Positions 1-12,550 are shown, counted from the stretch's first letter. The stretch is 64,000 nucleotides of DNA from Pomphorhynchus laevis (GCA_012934845.2 WNNJ02001274.1:62001-126000); one strand, 5' to 3'. Notes: generated by a model from the sequence alone, not told the origin. Made by a program: numbers and translations.

Positions 1-509
1 TTTATTATTTCATTATTATATTTTTATTTATCATTATGCTTAATCTAGAAGTAATTTAAAATACGTAGATTCAGTTGCCTGATCTGATAGCTGGTGTATT
101 ACTATGCACTTACAAATTGGGCCAGTAAAAATTTTTTACATAGACAAAGTTATGACGTCATCAACTTTTGTCGCGAATAAAATTATAATTTATTTTTTAT
201 ACTAAAATAAGTTACTCAAACCTTATATTTATATGGTAATGCATGCTCTAAAATAGTATAAGCGTTATAACACTTTTTCAGAAAGCTTGAAGGCGTCAAA
301 CCGGCCATCTCGCGATTAGATTTGGAATTAAGATTATATTTTAAATACACATGAACAATCAGGTATAGTTAAACGACAAAAAAATATTTTAATATTTCGC
401 TAGTAACTACAACAAATATATTAATACTGTGAATTATTAATTTTTATATTTTGTATACTAGGTCATATAAATATAATGGATTTATTTGCCTGCTCATGCT
501 TTTAAATCT

Positions 510-566
510 AAACGTTGCAATCAGAAGATTGCAACGTTTCTTGTGCACACTTTAGTGTCCACAAGA
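510..566. repeat. two adjacent hairpins
   Basis: Positions 510-522 and 527-539 are perfect 13-base inverted arms around a 4-base spacer. Directly after them, 540-550 and 556-566 form a second hairpin (6+4 paired bases, one mismatch). No T-run or gene context suggests a terminator. It could be the end of a small inverted-repeat element. Confidence 0.7.
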
Positions 567-733
567 ATTGTGTTAACGTTTTGTACATCTACAAATATTT
601 ATTATTTATTTTTTATATTAAATAAAATGTCATTAAAAATATTTTATATTTATTACTCACATGCAATTGTCTATTTGTCCATTTTGTAATATTTTGCTAA
701 TATATATCATATAAAATATATATTTGTTAATAT

Positions 734-877
734 TTACAGAGATATTTGAATAGATAAAAATTCAGTTATTAAAATATAAATTCATGATAAATAATTCCTA
801 AATAATTACAGGGATATTTGAATAGATAAAAATTCAGTTATTAAAAGATAAATTCATGATAAATAATTCCTATATTC
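734..877. repeat. 72-bp tandem duplication
   Basis: A unit of about 72 bases beginning with ttacag is present twice, head to tail, almost identical. The close match suggests a recent duplication in noncoding DNA. Confidence 0.8.
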
Positions 878-3119
878 CCTGGCTAGATTTTTAATAACAT
901 TCGTAAAATAATATATAAAGTAAATTATTAATTTTCATTTATTTCATTTACTTTATAGGAATTTAAACCGAGGAAGTCAAGCGAATTGCAGGAGATAAAT
1001 AGTGAATTGCTGATATCGTGAGTATTTTAAAGTTCCGCCGAGTTAATTAAGTATACCTTTTTCACTAAAAGTCCTTTCGATGAGCTTACATTTGACCTTA
1101 ATAACCAAAATGAAACAACCTGGAAATATATCACTCTGAAGAACGCAGGCAAATGCGCTTTAGCTTATAAGGTGAAATAGGGTATTTTTATTCTCATTTT
1201 TGTTATTTTATACGTATCCATTCGTATCACACAACTTTTAAATAAAATATTGCAGGTTAATTTTTAATTAATATTTAAATAATCTTATTTATTAACGATT
1301 TATTTATTACTAATAAATAGATTTAATAGTTTATATAATTGACCTGAAAAACTTAGGAGATAAAATTACAAACTTCAAATCAACTCATTCCACATTTCCA
1401 AGTTAGTTACAAATCAGATTTCATATCAAATTTTCATATCAGTTCCAGATCGGTCAGTTCTAGATTTCCAGTTGTCGTAAGTGTAGGTGTGTGCATTGGT
1501 TATGACGTGGTGAGATTTTGTGCTGTACAAATAATTGCAGATTACTGAACTGTTGTATAAGTCGAACCGTTGCTTATTCCATTAAATCCTAATATTGCTT
1601 TTAAAAATAGCACGACTACATCAACTATACAAATACGTCTTCTTGATGTTGGATGTAGAGGTTTATTCAAAAGGCGATAAGATTCTTAATGGATAATATT
1701 TTGCTAAGTCATACTGTGTTTAACATTTTTGCTAAGTCATACTCCAATAAATCTATTAAAGATTATTATTATCTATTATACACATACCATCAGGAAAGAG
1801 CAAAGTATGCTGAACCTATGTTTGAGATTGTCAGCGCTGCGTTTATTCCATTTTTCCTACTACAGCGAGTTATATAAAGCGATGGCATGTATTCTTAGGA
1901 GACTAGCCAATATGAAAACAACAGAATAGGAGCAGCGTATGTGCATTGTCTATTAATCTTTCAGATAAAGGATTGTAACCTGAGCTAATTTGCGGTAACC
2001 GAAGTAGTTTTGAGACAGAGTGAAGATCTGTTGGAAGTTAGTGGGGAAATAATAATAAATAACTATGTTTATTATGTTATCGTTTGTAAAATATAAATTA
2101 TATTTATTAATAATTTATTTATAAATTATCTTCTTTATCTTCTTATAATTATTAAATAATTATTAATAAATATTATTAATTTACTTATTTTATGTGATTA
2201 ATGATTATTGCATAAAGATATATAAACTATTTAATTTCATATAGAAATAATTAATTTAAAAATAAAATAAAATTTAAAAAAAATTAAAATAAAATTAATT
2301 TTTTTTTTCAATTAATTTAATTTATTTCTACAAAAGAAAAATATATAAATTTGTTTCTGAAAGTTGATCGTGTTTATAAATAAATATTTTACAAAACTAA
2401 TATTGATATTAAAGCTAATAATAGTAAGATTTAGAATAAAAATGGTATACAAATATAAACTTTTAATTGTCTTGTACACTTCAAATCATTATCCATGATA
2501 ATTTTGCTTTCTACTATAACACCTTTTACTTTAATAATTTAACTTCTTGAATCAAATGATTCGTGAATTACGTTTGCCCTGTATACTGGAAGCGATTCAA
2601 TTTTGTTAAATGAATAGTCAATTCAAAAATACCGTCTATGCAAGCCGTTATTGTAATACCGTCTATACTCATAAATACCGTCTTGTGTAAGCTCGTTATT
2701 GTCATTAATCATGCACGTCGATAATTCAAAGATGACATGATGTTTATTTTATAAACTCTTTAAATTAGTTGAACAAGGTTTGCAAAGCATTTGAATAAGA
2801 GATAAATAAAACTACTATGTAATCCGGTAAAGAAAAAGATTTTACTTTATAAAATAAATCTCTTATGAGATCAAAGGAATGTTCTCAAGCCAGTAAAAGT
2901 TTATAAAGGAACTAGGAACACCACTAGGGAATAAATCAGGAATTTCAAGCATAATTAAAAGGATTTAATGTTTGGAAATGAACGCTTTAGCGATTTATCG
3001 AATTATAATCTATATATAATTTAAGAGCTGAATGATTTACACTGTTCTCCGGGAGCTTACAAGCTACAGTTTTATAATCAAGAATTTTGCAAAAAACCAG
3101 AGTTCGATTACAAGCAGAG

Positions 3120-3345
3120 CAGACTTCCTTATCACTCCTGAACGATCTGATGGTAGCCGGCAGCACTCATCAGTAGGGGAAATAATATCAGTCGTTTCGG
3201 CTGCCTTGTGATATATTTAAAAGGCATCTCCGAGAATTTGCTGACTTGGCTGATGGAGATGATGATCGAAGTCTAGTTATTTAGCAGCTTATATGGATTA
3301 AAAATCAATCGTAGCCAGGTTTTGCTCCTGGACCACAGTTTCAAG
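3120..3345 (-). repeat. structured repeat, copy 1 (motif on minus strand)
   Basis: Read on the minus strand, 3215-3130 carries, in order: stem a (GGCAGC), GAAAC, stem b (CTGAT), CTGATGA, stem a' (GCTGCC), stem b' (ATCAG) and then TCGTT. It aligns with the plus-strand copies at 3550-3630 and 14330-14412. The adjoining 3252-3345 matches 3640-3735 in direct orientation. The family is unknown to me; a SINE-like or noncoding element is possible. Confidence 0.65.
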
Positions 3346-3539
3346 CGAATTTTGCACTACCAATTTATAAAAAACGTAATTATTTCGGAATCCTGTGAGA
3401 AATTCAGTGCCCCCATAACCAACGGATACGCATTTGTGCATATAAAGAATAGCTAGAAGGTCCACACACGCAACAAGCCAGTAAAAACGCTTTATGTACC
3501 TGAGTTTCGTTTAATATCGTGAGGAATTGCTGATGTCTT

Positions 3540-3740
3540 TACAGTTATCACAAAAGCAGTCGAAACGCATCCTAACCACTTCATCCGACTGACGATGACT
3601 GCTGGGTGATTAGGAACGTTTTGGAGTGATTAATTAAACTGATGGAGCTGATGATCGAAGTCCAGTTATTTAGCAGCAAATATGGATTAAAAATCAATCG
3701 TAGCCAGTTTTGCCTCCTCGACCACACTTTCAAGCGATTT
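3540..3740 (+). repeat. structured repeat, copy 2
   Basis: Same layout as copy 1: GCAGTC, GAAAC, TCCTAA, CTGACGA, GACTGC, TTAGGA, then CGTTTT. The a/a' and b/b' pairings are kept although their sequences differ from copy 1. A possible third short stem (TTGGA with TCCGA directly before CTGACGA) would complete the three helices of a hammerhead, but in a different strand order. 3640-3735 repeats 3252-3345. Confidence 0.7.
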
Positions 3741-3763
3741 TTCGCACTAACAATATATATACT

Positions 3764-3920
3764 TTAACGAAGTGTATATACTTTAATGTAGTGTAGACCT
3801 TAAGAAAGTTTGAGATCTAAAATAAATACAATATACTGACGAAGTCCCTATAAAGGACGAAACGTTTAAATAAATTATAAGTGTTTTTGCCTGTTTTCTA
3901 CACTTCATTAAAGTATATAA
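3764..3920. repeat. inverted repeat with hammerhead-like core
   Basis: 3779-3798 and about 3898-3918 are inverted arms of about 20 bases (atatacttta... / ...taaagtatat). Between them 3836-3863 reads CTGACGA, one extra A, GTCC, a 7-base loop, GGAC, then GAAACG. That is the central part of a hammerhead ribozyme with one unexpected base. No clear stem III with a cleavage site was found. Confidence 0.55.
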
Positions 3921-4040
3921 TCGTATCCTTATGGATCCAGGAACGCAGCTTGAACTCAATCAACCAATACATATATATTTATAAATATATATGATGTATA
4001 TTATATGATGTATAATATACATGATCTTCATGATCCCATA

Positions 4041-4042
<2 letters not shown>

Positions 4043-4121
<79 letters not shown>
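4043..4121. repeat. (TA)n microsatellite
   Basis: An uninterrupted run of about 39 AT dinucleotides. It is probably length-variable and could be misassembled. Confidence 0.97.
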
Positions 4122-4124
<3 letters not shown>

Positions 4125-5371
4125 GCTAGGTCACACGAGGTGACTTTCGCATTGAAAACCAGCTACAAAATCCTTCCTTCATGATATCCAATATCATACA
4201 CCTTGACTACTAACGGCACCTTTGCCACAGTCGTTACTCCATATAGTGCCTAATAGATGATAATGCTCCGGTATGGAAGGATAAAGTGTGTCTAATCGAC
4301 ATGCATTTTAAAAAACGCAGTTTTCGTCTTCAAATTTGCTGGGTACTATTCATATCGACCTGTTAGAGCATCGCTTATTAAATTTTATTCGATATTCTTT
4401 AAGTGATTTAATTCGAAAACTTTGAAAGTACTTTTTAATTAACCTATTTGAAATCATTCCTTAATTTACACCCTTTTCCATTGCAGCGAGTGAATTGAGC
4501 ATTATATATATTGCTCTCTATAACATCATTCGAACATCAAAATTTTGTATTTCATTTTTACTGAAAAGTTAAAATTTTTCATTAAATACTTATCCTTAAC
4601 TACCAAACATTTTTGATATCTAACTCAGTTTATACATTGGTTTTTAATTTCTTTATATGGAGTACACCTTGTAGCTCTTCTCAATTTACTACATAAAGTT
4701 TCAAAAAGATTTTCTTTCTAGTTTATCCAAGAACTTAACAATATGATATAATAGAATTCTTAGCTGCTACTACGGTTTTACTCGATCCATCTCCATTTTT
4801 AGAATCGTAAGCGAATCTAAAAAATCGAGTTTGAATTTAACACTGTAGAAAAAATTAAAATATAAATTAAAATATAAAATTTACAAAAAAAACCTGGAAA
4901 ATAAGACAAAGTCTTATTTTCGAAAATGTGAGTATATTATGCTCGAGTGAATTCAGTAGTCAATTAAATCAACTCCAAGTAGTATAGAATTTTAAAAAGT
5001 GCCAAATATTTTATTGGTCCTATCGTTATTTGATGAGTTATAAAAAAATTAAAATGTTCAGTTTAAATTATTTTACAGCATTATGAACTGATAATTTTTG
5101 TAACATTATGAAGAATTGAGCGAATATAACGTGTGTGAATTGTGTTACTAAGGTGTGTGAACATGCTTTTCACTAATAAAACAGCCTTTCCCCATTCTCC
5201 ATCTCAGTATCAATTTCACACATTGGAATTGATTATTTTTACGTTTCTCAACAACAACGATTTTATTAAATAATAAATAACAAGCATGCAATACAACAAA
5301 CAGTTAAGTCAAGTCAGATAGTTAGACAAATCGAATCGGACAACAACATTCAATCTTCAGTTCCAGAATCT

Positions 5372-7850
5372 TCAGTCTTCAAAGTGACGGCCGCAAATCC
5401 ATAGGAATCTGAGCCCCCAACCAATCCAACACGCCGCTTTCCGACTGAACCACCCGGGGTCTTTCACCCCCCGAAGAGACCAGTCAGCGCGGACTATGTT
5501 GGATAAGCGAGAGATGAAGAGCTTAAGAAACCTTAGTCCTTGCTCTGGGGGACGTCCTCTAGAGAAGAAGACTAATCCCGAGATAGCACAAGTGTCCCAG
5601 AGGCGCACCTGGGTATTCCCATTCAACAACAGATGCTGGGCCCGTTTCAGAGCCCAACTAGCTCTCTTCAGAATACGTTTAAGTCTATCCAGGTCAGCTT
5701 TCGCCGACCAGTTCACCGAAACAGTGAACCCCTGGTATTTTACTCGACTTGTGAAGGCATGGAGTGGATCAGAGGCAAATAAGGAGGCAAGAGCAGAGAG
5801 TGCTAGTCTCTTAAGCTTTTGCTTCGTCGCAGGGGAGCCATGAAAGACAACCACCTGCGATTTGGCGGAGTTTAGAATAAGATTGGACCTGGGTAACTGG
5901 TCTTTTAATCTTAAAAAGAAACGGCTGATGTTAGAGACTACGTCCTTACACCTGCGTCCAGAGAACAGGGCTGTGGTGTCATCAGCGTACACCACTAGAC
6001 GTTGATCACGCTGCTTAAATATTTTAAAAAGGTTTATGGAGGCAGCAAGTTACAAGACAGGAGGAAGAGGTGAACCTTGAGGCACACCCGTAATAGGGTA
6101 GAACTGACGCGCATCAGGGTCGTCTTCGTAATAAAATCGCTTGGTGTACAAAAGTATCTCCACCCTGTTAACAATTCTCGCAGGCAACCAGAAGGACCTG
6201 AGAGGAGAGATAACAAAAGAAATGGAGATGCGGTCAAATGCAGCAGAAAAGTCAAGGAAAATAGCCACAGCAAGTTGATGGCTATTCTCTCGACAGAACT
6301 GATGCACTTCACCTACTGCTGAATGGACCGAGCGACCTTTGACGAACCCATGGAAAACAGGTGGGATTAAGTTACGCCTACTTAAATAGTCGCGGATTCT
6401 ACGCGCAAGCGCTTTTTCGTAGATCGAAACGAGGGAATTTTGAATCGAAATGGGCCGCAGGTCTTTAGGACATGAGACCGGATATTTCTTTGGAATAAAA
6501 ATTCTACGGCTAATGTTGATGCCGGCCACATCGGATGGGGTGGCTAATAGCATTGTGACGGCCACCTCCCTTGTTTGATCGGCTGTCAAAAGCTGACAGA
6601 CACGAGGAGAGAGTGGAGCGACGGTTTTGGAGGTGCCCGGAAGAGGCCCCCAGACATTGAGAATATCTGGAACTGATATATCTCTACTCCTGAAGTCTCC
6701 CCAAGGCGGGATTGGTTGCGGTGATTGAGTGTCTCCATAGTTGTGTAGGGATAGTGACTCCTCCAAAACTCTATCAAGACCAATACTTCCGATCCACCCA
6801 GATGCTCTATCCTTCCAACAAACAAACTTCTCTTTTTTGAATATCTTCCAGAAGGAAGACTGAGAAGGGTTAAGACGAGCAATGCTCGACTTATCTTTGC
6901 TCAGCTGGAACCAGTATCTGCTACGCCAGTATTCTATCGAGAGCGTCTGTTTGGCAGAAGAGAGGTTAGGGAGATGCAGCAGTTTGGACAGGACCCTGAG
7001 TTTTGTCGGAGTGGGACTGAAAATGTGACCTTTATAGGTAGTCGATAAAATCGCGGTGGCTTGCGAAGAGAGATAGGAATTAAATCCGGTTAAACTCTCA
7101 TTGCCAATTCGGGGGAAGCGTTGGATAGCTGCTCGGAAGACAGCCACCCTGATGGGATCAAAGTGGAATCTTCTACGAAGCAGGGAATCCTCTTCTATCC
7201 GCCAACGAATCAGGTCATGAGAGGTGGACAGATGTTGCCGCGATTGCTCTGTGCAGAATGGTTTAAGCAACCACTTCTCATGGAGCAATAATAAGTCGAG
7301 GAGAGAATTCGTTGATGTGCTACGACCAGTTATGTCGTTGAAGTCACCAAGTACCATATCATAGCAGCCATCAATTATCCCATCCAGGAAGTCCCGGACG
7401 AATATAGACGTTGGCTAGACTGAGGCGTTTACCGTTCTTAACGAGTGCTATAACTAAACAAGACAGGGCTGGACACGAAGAAGTTTAAAATGAGGGGAGA
7501 ACTTAAAGACCATTTAATTAAGGTCAAGAGTCCTTGAGATGAAGAGGAGTTAGGCGGGGTATTATACGGAGTAAAGTGGGTATAAATGTGCTTGGGGAAA
7601 CATCGAGTAATGTCCTGGGGGAGACGGATAGACCGCGTCTCCTGAAGGACTATAACATATGCGTCTCTACCAGAGACGGTGAAGACCGTCTCACCATTGT
7701 GATAGATTAGTTGAGACGGAAGTAGCCGACCTAGACAGAGCCAGGAGTGGGAAGGTTGCCCTTCCCACCACCAGCCCTATCAGGGGTCAGTACACCCTGG
7801 GCGATATATTCATCTCCCAGGCCGTAAAGGTGCTTACTTATTTTATTTAT
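5372..7850 (-). pseudogene. LINE A1 ORF2 (endonuclease-reverse transcriptase)
   Basis: From 7357 down to 5372 one frame runs open except for a single stop near 6048, where A3 has a tyrosine codon. Visible parts are the end of the AP endonuclease (VLGDFND, SHDLIRW), the RT core with FLDFSAAFDRI (motif A), GVPQGSPL (motif B) and VYADDTTALFSG (motif C), and the conserved C-terminus. All three RT catalytic aspartates remain. The start of the endonuclease (7358-7850) is still recognisable by comparison with A3 but is out of frame. The protein would nick DNA and copy its own RNA at the nick. Confidence 0.9.
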
Positions 7851-7929
7851 GGGAACCGTCCGAGCGGACCCGCCTCTCTTCTTTGATTTAGGTGTAACTG
7901 TAACTTCAGGGGAAGACGGAGCAGCCAGA

Positions 7930-9177
7930 AACGCTCCAACCTAGGGAGGAATCATTTGCTGTAACTGAGCAAGGATTACTTTCTTATTATTGTCTAATAA
8001 AAATAAGATATCTTTATTCGACATTCTATCGTTTACAGGTGGATCCGACGCTGCTTTGACAAAAGATTTAGACTCAGAGGGAGATGCAGAGTGCCCATTC
8101 CTGTATTCCATAAAGGATCGACAACGACGGGACCACGCTGGGTGGTCACCGCCGCAATTCTTACATATAGAGGATTCAATACATTTGATGTCCTCCACCA
8201 ATGAAGGACAGTCTGCCTTTGAGCATACCCCACTACACCTTTCTTCCTTACAAGTGGAGGCCCAATGCCCCCACTTGTGGCAGTTGTTACAGTGTGGATA
8301 TGTTAAGCAGTTGGAATCGATGAGCATAAATTTGAGGTTATACCCCATAAAGGGGTTAACCGTGTTCAAGCAAAGGATCTGAGCATTTTCCAGATCACAG
8401 GAGGCGAAGGCTACCGGAAGCGCCTCCCCTGTTTTTTATTTTAAAGGCCTGATTGTAGAAAGTTTGAGAAGCTTCTTTAAATTCGCTAGATCAGGTTGTT
8501 CTAGAAATGCCGGAAAGTTGTTGATTTTAACTGTAGTTTGTATAGGCTTAATTTCCAGTGTTCCAGAGTTAGAAAGAAATGAATCAAAAAATTTTTTATA
8601 TGCGATCATGAGATCATGTGTAGTAAAAGATACTCTGATCGAATTATTGAAAAATTTTATACTGTTAAATAGAATCCTTCCAGGGTATTCTAATGTGAAC
8701 TTTCTCAGAAAATGTTAAATAGTAAATGACGTTCTACCGGCTTTGTTGCAGTAATGATAGATAAGTTTTGTAGTTTTTTAATAGGGGGAGTTCCCCTTTT
8801 TCGATAGAAGGAACAAAAACGGTACTCACGTGGTTGGTAGAGTTAATAATTGGAATTACCTTATCCAAAGTATCATTTTCCATTGCTGAATTGATTGATT
8901 TAGAAGAGTTCATATTAGCTGCCATAGAGTATGCTACCACAGTATTACTATCGACCATAAAGTTGTCTTGATCGGTGGTTAGAATGTCCGGAACAGCTAT
9001 AATATTCTCTTTCCCGTTAGAAAAAAAACAGCTTTTTTGCACCAGAATTGCAAAAACTAGAATCTTTTGAACCTCCGACGCGCTTGTTACTCGACATGTT
9101 TTGATTCTATGATTATTGACGTTTCTCGTCTTGTATTCGTATGTAAGCAAAATGTTTTTAAATTTTGTCAGCATCAA
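7930..9177 (-). pseudogene. LINE A1 ORF1 (gag-like, CCHC knuckles)
   Basis: 8369-7941 encodes a run of cysteine/histidine knuckles (YPHCNNCHKWGHWASTC, then CKNCGGDHPAWSRRC) typical of the RNA-binding ORF1 of I/Jockey-type LINEs. The N-terminal half lies in 9177-8734 and, in broken frames, 8730-8400, where pieces match ORF1 of A3 (for example GRILFNS). At least two frame breaks separate the halves. The product would coat element RNA. Confidence 0.8.
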
Positions 9178-9200
9178 TGATATTCACATGTACTGATCTG

Positions 9201-10980
9201 CCATCCAACCATCTCAGTATCGTCCTTGTACAACAAAAAATGAATTAAGTGGACCTGTATAAGAGACAGAAGATCATAAAACATTCAATCTAACCGACTA
9301 TAAATGTGTGTAATGCGATTAATTGTTCTATTTGAACAATTAACAGTATGCATTTAGCAAACCTAAATATTAATTAGGAACTATCGATATTACTAAAAAC
9401 GCTCTTAAATTAAATGTATGACAATAAAATATATTTTGGATACTTTCTTGTTTTTGCATATTATAATTATCAAGTGTCGAAAATATTTTGTAGAACTAGT
9501 ATTTTGTTAGGCTAATAGGATAAAAACATAATAATTTAGGTTTATAAAATTCATATTTCTATAAAGTTATTATATTAATATTGTATTTATAATTAATAAT
9601 TTAGTAATTTATTTTACTATTTTGTTAATTATAATAATTAATAAAATAAATATTTTATTAAATATTTAATTATTTATTATAATAAAATTTAATTATTTAT
9701 TAAAATATTTAAATTTTAATTAATTATTAAATAATTAAATTTCATTTTTATTTTAAACTGTACTATCATTGTGATAGTTTAGTACAACAAAATGACAACG
9801 CCCATATCAATTTTCTTGTTTGATAATTGCAATAATTACAACTGATACAGGAAATGAAAATGTCGAAAAGTATTTTATTTTAATTTTCATTTATAAAAGC
9901 GTTATCTTTTATTTTAAAGTTCAAATCGACTTCCCCTGAAAAGTTTGTCGTTCGTCCTGGTACTGGAGAATTGAAAAGTGACTCAGAGATAAAAGTTCGC
10001 ATTAGTATTAATTCAGGTAATTTTTTATGCTTTGTATATAAAACTTCAGTAAATTTAAAATAGAATTCGTTGATTATTGTCAGTAATTGATATGCTGACT
10101 TTATAAAATTGACGTGGGAAACTTGACCAGAAAACATTAATGAAACAATTGCTACAATTGTTCAAATAAATAAAAATTATTTTAAATTAATATATTTATA
10201 ATATTTTATTTAAATTATTATATATTTAAGATATATATTATATTTAAATTTTAATTAATAACCAGAACATGAAAATAGAAAAAAATATAATAGAACACAA
10301 TTAGAAAACTGATTTATGGCAATAAGGAAAGAGATAAGATGAAAATAAAAAATACTTTGATCAAGTACAAAGATACTAGACTTTTCAAAGATACGAACTT
10401 ATATTATCACGCCACCCGAATGAACACGATTTAAATAACAACTATCAAAATAACGACGATCCAAATAATAGAAAGCCAAACAGCCAGAGCTAAAATATTT
10501 GCGATCTACATAATCATTACATAATCGTGAACTAAATAACAAAAATCCAAGTAATTAAATATTTGCAAAATAGTCATAACATAAATAAGCGAGAAATAAA
10601 CAAAAATTTAAATAGCAACCCAAATAATCACGATCTAAATATACAAAACCCAAAATAACTATAAGGTAAGTGACAACAACCCAAATTTACGCTGCCAAAA
10701 TGACGTGTCCCAAATGATTGTAACCCAAATAACCATGACCTGCAAAGCCAATTATGAATTTACAAATGTAAGAATATTGATTTGTAATTATCGAATTTCA
10801 TATAATTTACAATTAATTAATAAACAAATATTGTCAGTCAATTCACTCTTTAGATTATTACTGCGAAAGATTTGCCAAGCGGATGATAATTATCTTGCAA
10901 GCAGTCAAAGGCATTTTTTAAATTCAGTACTTTACATAAAACACAAAAAGTGTTTTAGTAAAACTGCACAATTTTTGTCA
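9201..10980. other. AT-rich noncoding region
   Basis: Mostly low-complexity A/T. An 85-codon open frame on the minus strand (10137-9880) has somewhat mixed composition but no recognisable motif, splice context or relative, so I do not call it a gene. A degenerate minisatellite occupies 10420-10740. Confidence 0.6.
10420..10740. repeat. degenerate CCAAATAA-type minisatellite
   Basis: Short units around ccaaataa/ctaaataa recur at irregular spacings of roughly 12-20 bases over about 300 bases, often followed by cacgat or acgat. They look like an old, decayed tandem repeat. Confidence 0.6.
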
Positions 10981-12550
10981 TAGATAGATTTATTAATTAT
11001 TTAAGTGCCTTATGCTGACAGGCCGCTTACAAGTCCACTGAAATAAACAAAAATACCATAATTTAGATTAGCTAATACCAAAATTTAGATTGCAATTTTA
11101 TTATTTGGAGAGTATTTGTAACAGACATGTTAAAGGTATACTGCCTTATATCCGTCAGTTGCTAAAAATTAAATCGAAAATATTATAAATTCGAACGCAA
11201 ATTTTATTCTGATGATGTAAATTAAAAGAAGGAATATTTGAAACTTTTTATGTTGGATAAAAAAGTAAACAAATATTTGTTCAAAAGAACAAAGTTGGAA
11301 TCATCAGTAATTTAATATATAATATAATATTTAATATTATAACATTATGTTATATATTATTATTTTGTATAGTATTTATATTAATATTGTAATATAGATA
11401 TTATATTACTTATAATATTTATATAATATACTTATGATATTATATAATATTTATATTTATACTATAATATAAATATTATAATATTAATAGATAAATTTAT
11501 TAATTGTTTAAGTGGCTCATGTAAACAGGCCGCTTACAAGTCCACTGAAATAAACAAAAAACTAAAAAAGGATGTGACTTAAGTCCATACCACGTATCCG
11601 ATGTTGAAGCAATGAAAACATTGGATCTCGTTGCTAGTTTACCTACAGGGCCTGATTACTCAGTAGAAAGGTGCAAAGTATGGATTTAAAGGTAGTGAGA
11701 TTAGGCTAGCAACAAAGCTACGCGGGAAGATAATTCCAAATGTGAGGCATAGAAATGAGACAGGAACGCAGGCAAGAGTTTGATCGATGACGAGGAATGT
11801 GTAACAGAAACTGATTGTTTGAGCTAAGTACTCTGGATGACGAATATTCAGCACCGTGCAATTATAGGTGAATATACGGAGATGATGATTTACATCTGAT
11901 GATGTAAATTAAAAGCAGAAATATTTGAAACTTTTTATGTTGGATTATATTAATATATAATATATATAATATACTTAATATAATATATTAAGTATATTAT
12001 AATATATAATATATTATAATATATTATAGTATATATTGTAATATATTATATTACAATATAATATTATAATATAATATACTTATAATATTGTGTTATATTA
12101 TATTATTTTGTATAGTATTAATATTATAATATAAATATTATATTACTTATAATATTTATATAATATACTTATGGTATTATATAATATTAATAATTACATT
12201 ATAATATAAATATTATCATATTTATAGTTAGATAGATTTATAAATTTTTTAAGTGTTTCATGCTGACAGGCCGCTTACAAGTCCACTGAAATAAACAAAA
12301 AATAAAAAAAAAGTTGTATCTGAAGTCCATACCACGTCGCCGACGTTCGAACAAGGACATTCGGATTTCATTGCTTAGCTACAGGGCCTGGTTTCTCAGT
12401 AGAAAGGTGCGAAGCATGAATTTAAAGGGAGTGAGGTTAGCCTAGCAACAAAGCTAAACGGGAAGATATTTCCAAATGAGAGGCATTGAATGAGACAGGA
12501 ACGCAGGCAAAAGTTCGATCGATGACGAGAATGTGTAGCATAAACTTTAA
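10981..12550. repeat. tandem array of ~500-740-bp units
   Basis: Three direct units start at 10981, 11488 and 12229 with the same head (tagatagattta ... ggccgcttacaagtccac ... aaataaacaaaa). Units 2 and 3 stay alike for more than 300 bases. A second shared block (gatgatgtaaattaaaag... tgttggat) closes units 1 and 2 at about 11210-11262 and 11893-11946. Unit 1 is only partial. Long AT palindromic tracts separate the units. The 15 bases at 11024-11038 are the reverse complement of the 3' tail of LINE B2 (55392-55406), so the unit may carry a LINE- or SINE-like tail in minus orientation. Confidence 0.85.

Larger units (their letters stand above)
1..5340. other. AT-rich noncoding region
   Basis: No convincing gene was found. 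The short open frames here are AT-rich and match nothing I recognise. The stretch contains the hairpins, tandem duplication, structured repeats and (TA)n tract listed separately. The sequence just before 5340 borders the 3' end of LINE copy A1. Confidence 0.7.
5345..9200 (-). mobile_element. LINE family A, copy A1
   Basis: A non-LTR retrotransposon read on the minus strand: a gag-like ORF1 with CCHC knuckles (9177-7930), then ORF2 with an AP-type endonuclease and reverse transcriptase, ending near 5360. Copies A2 (39.6-43.5 kb) and A3 (56.9-60.7 kb) share the same order and protein sequence. The domain order fits the Jockey/I/R1 group of APE-type LINEs; I did not settle the clade. The 3' untranslated part is very short: in all three copies the coding end is followed at once by a GGCC-containing stretch. 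Confidence 0.93.

Noticed and set aside
1440-1620. possible long terminal repeat
   Set aside because: An ATTAAA and LTR-like wording are present, but no second copy or internal coding region was found.
1689-1929. small overlapping frames
   Set aside because: Low-complexity, with a short direct repeat (tttgctaagtcatact); no protein features.
5496-5843. 115-codon plus-strand frame
   Set aside because: Antisense to the conserved RT C-terminus of LINE A1.
9880-10137. 85-codon minus-strand frame
   Set aside because: No motif, splice context or repeat relative; length is within chance for this A/T-rich stretch.
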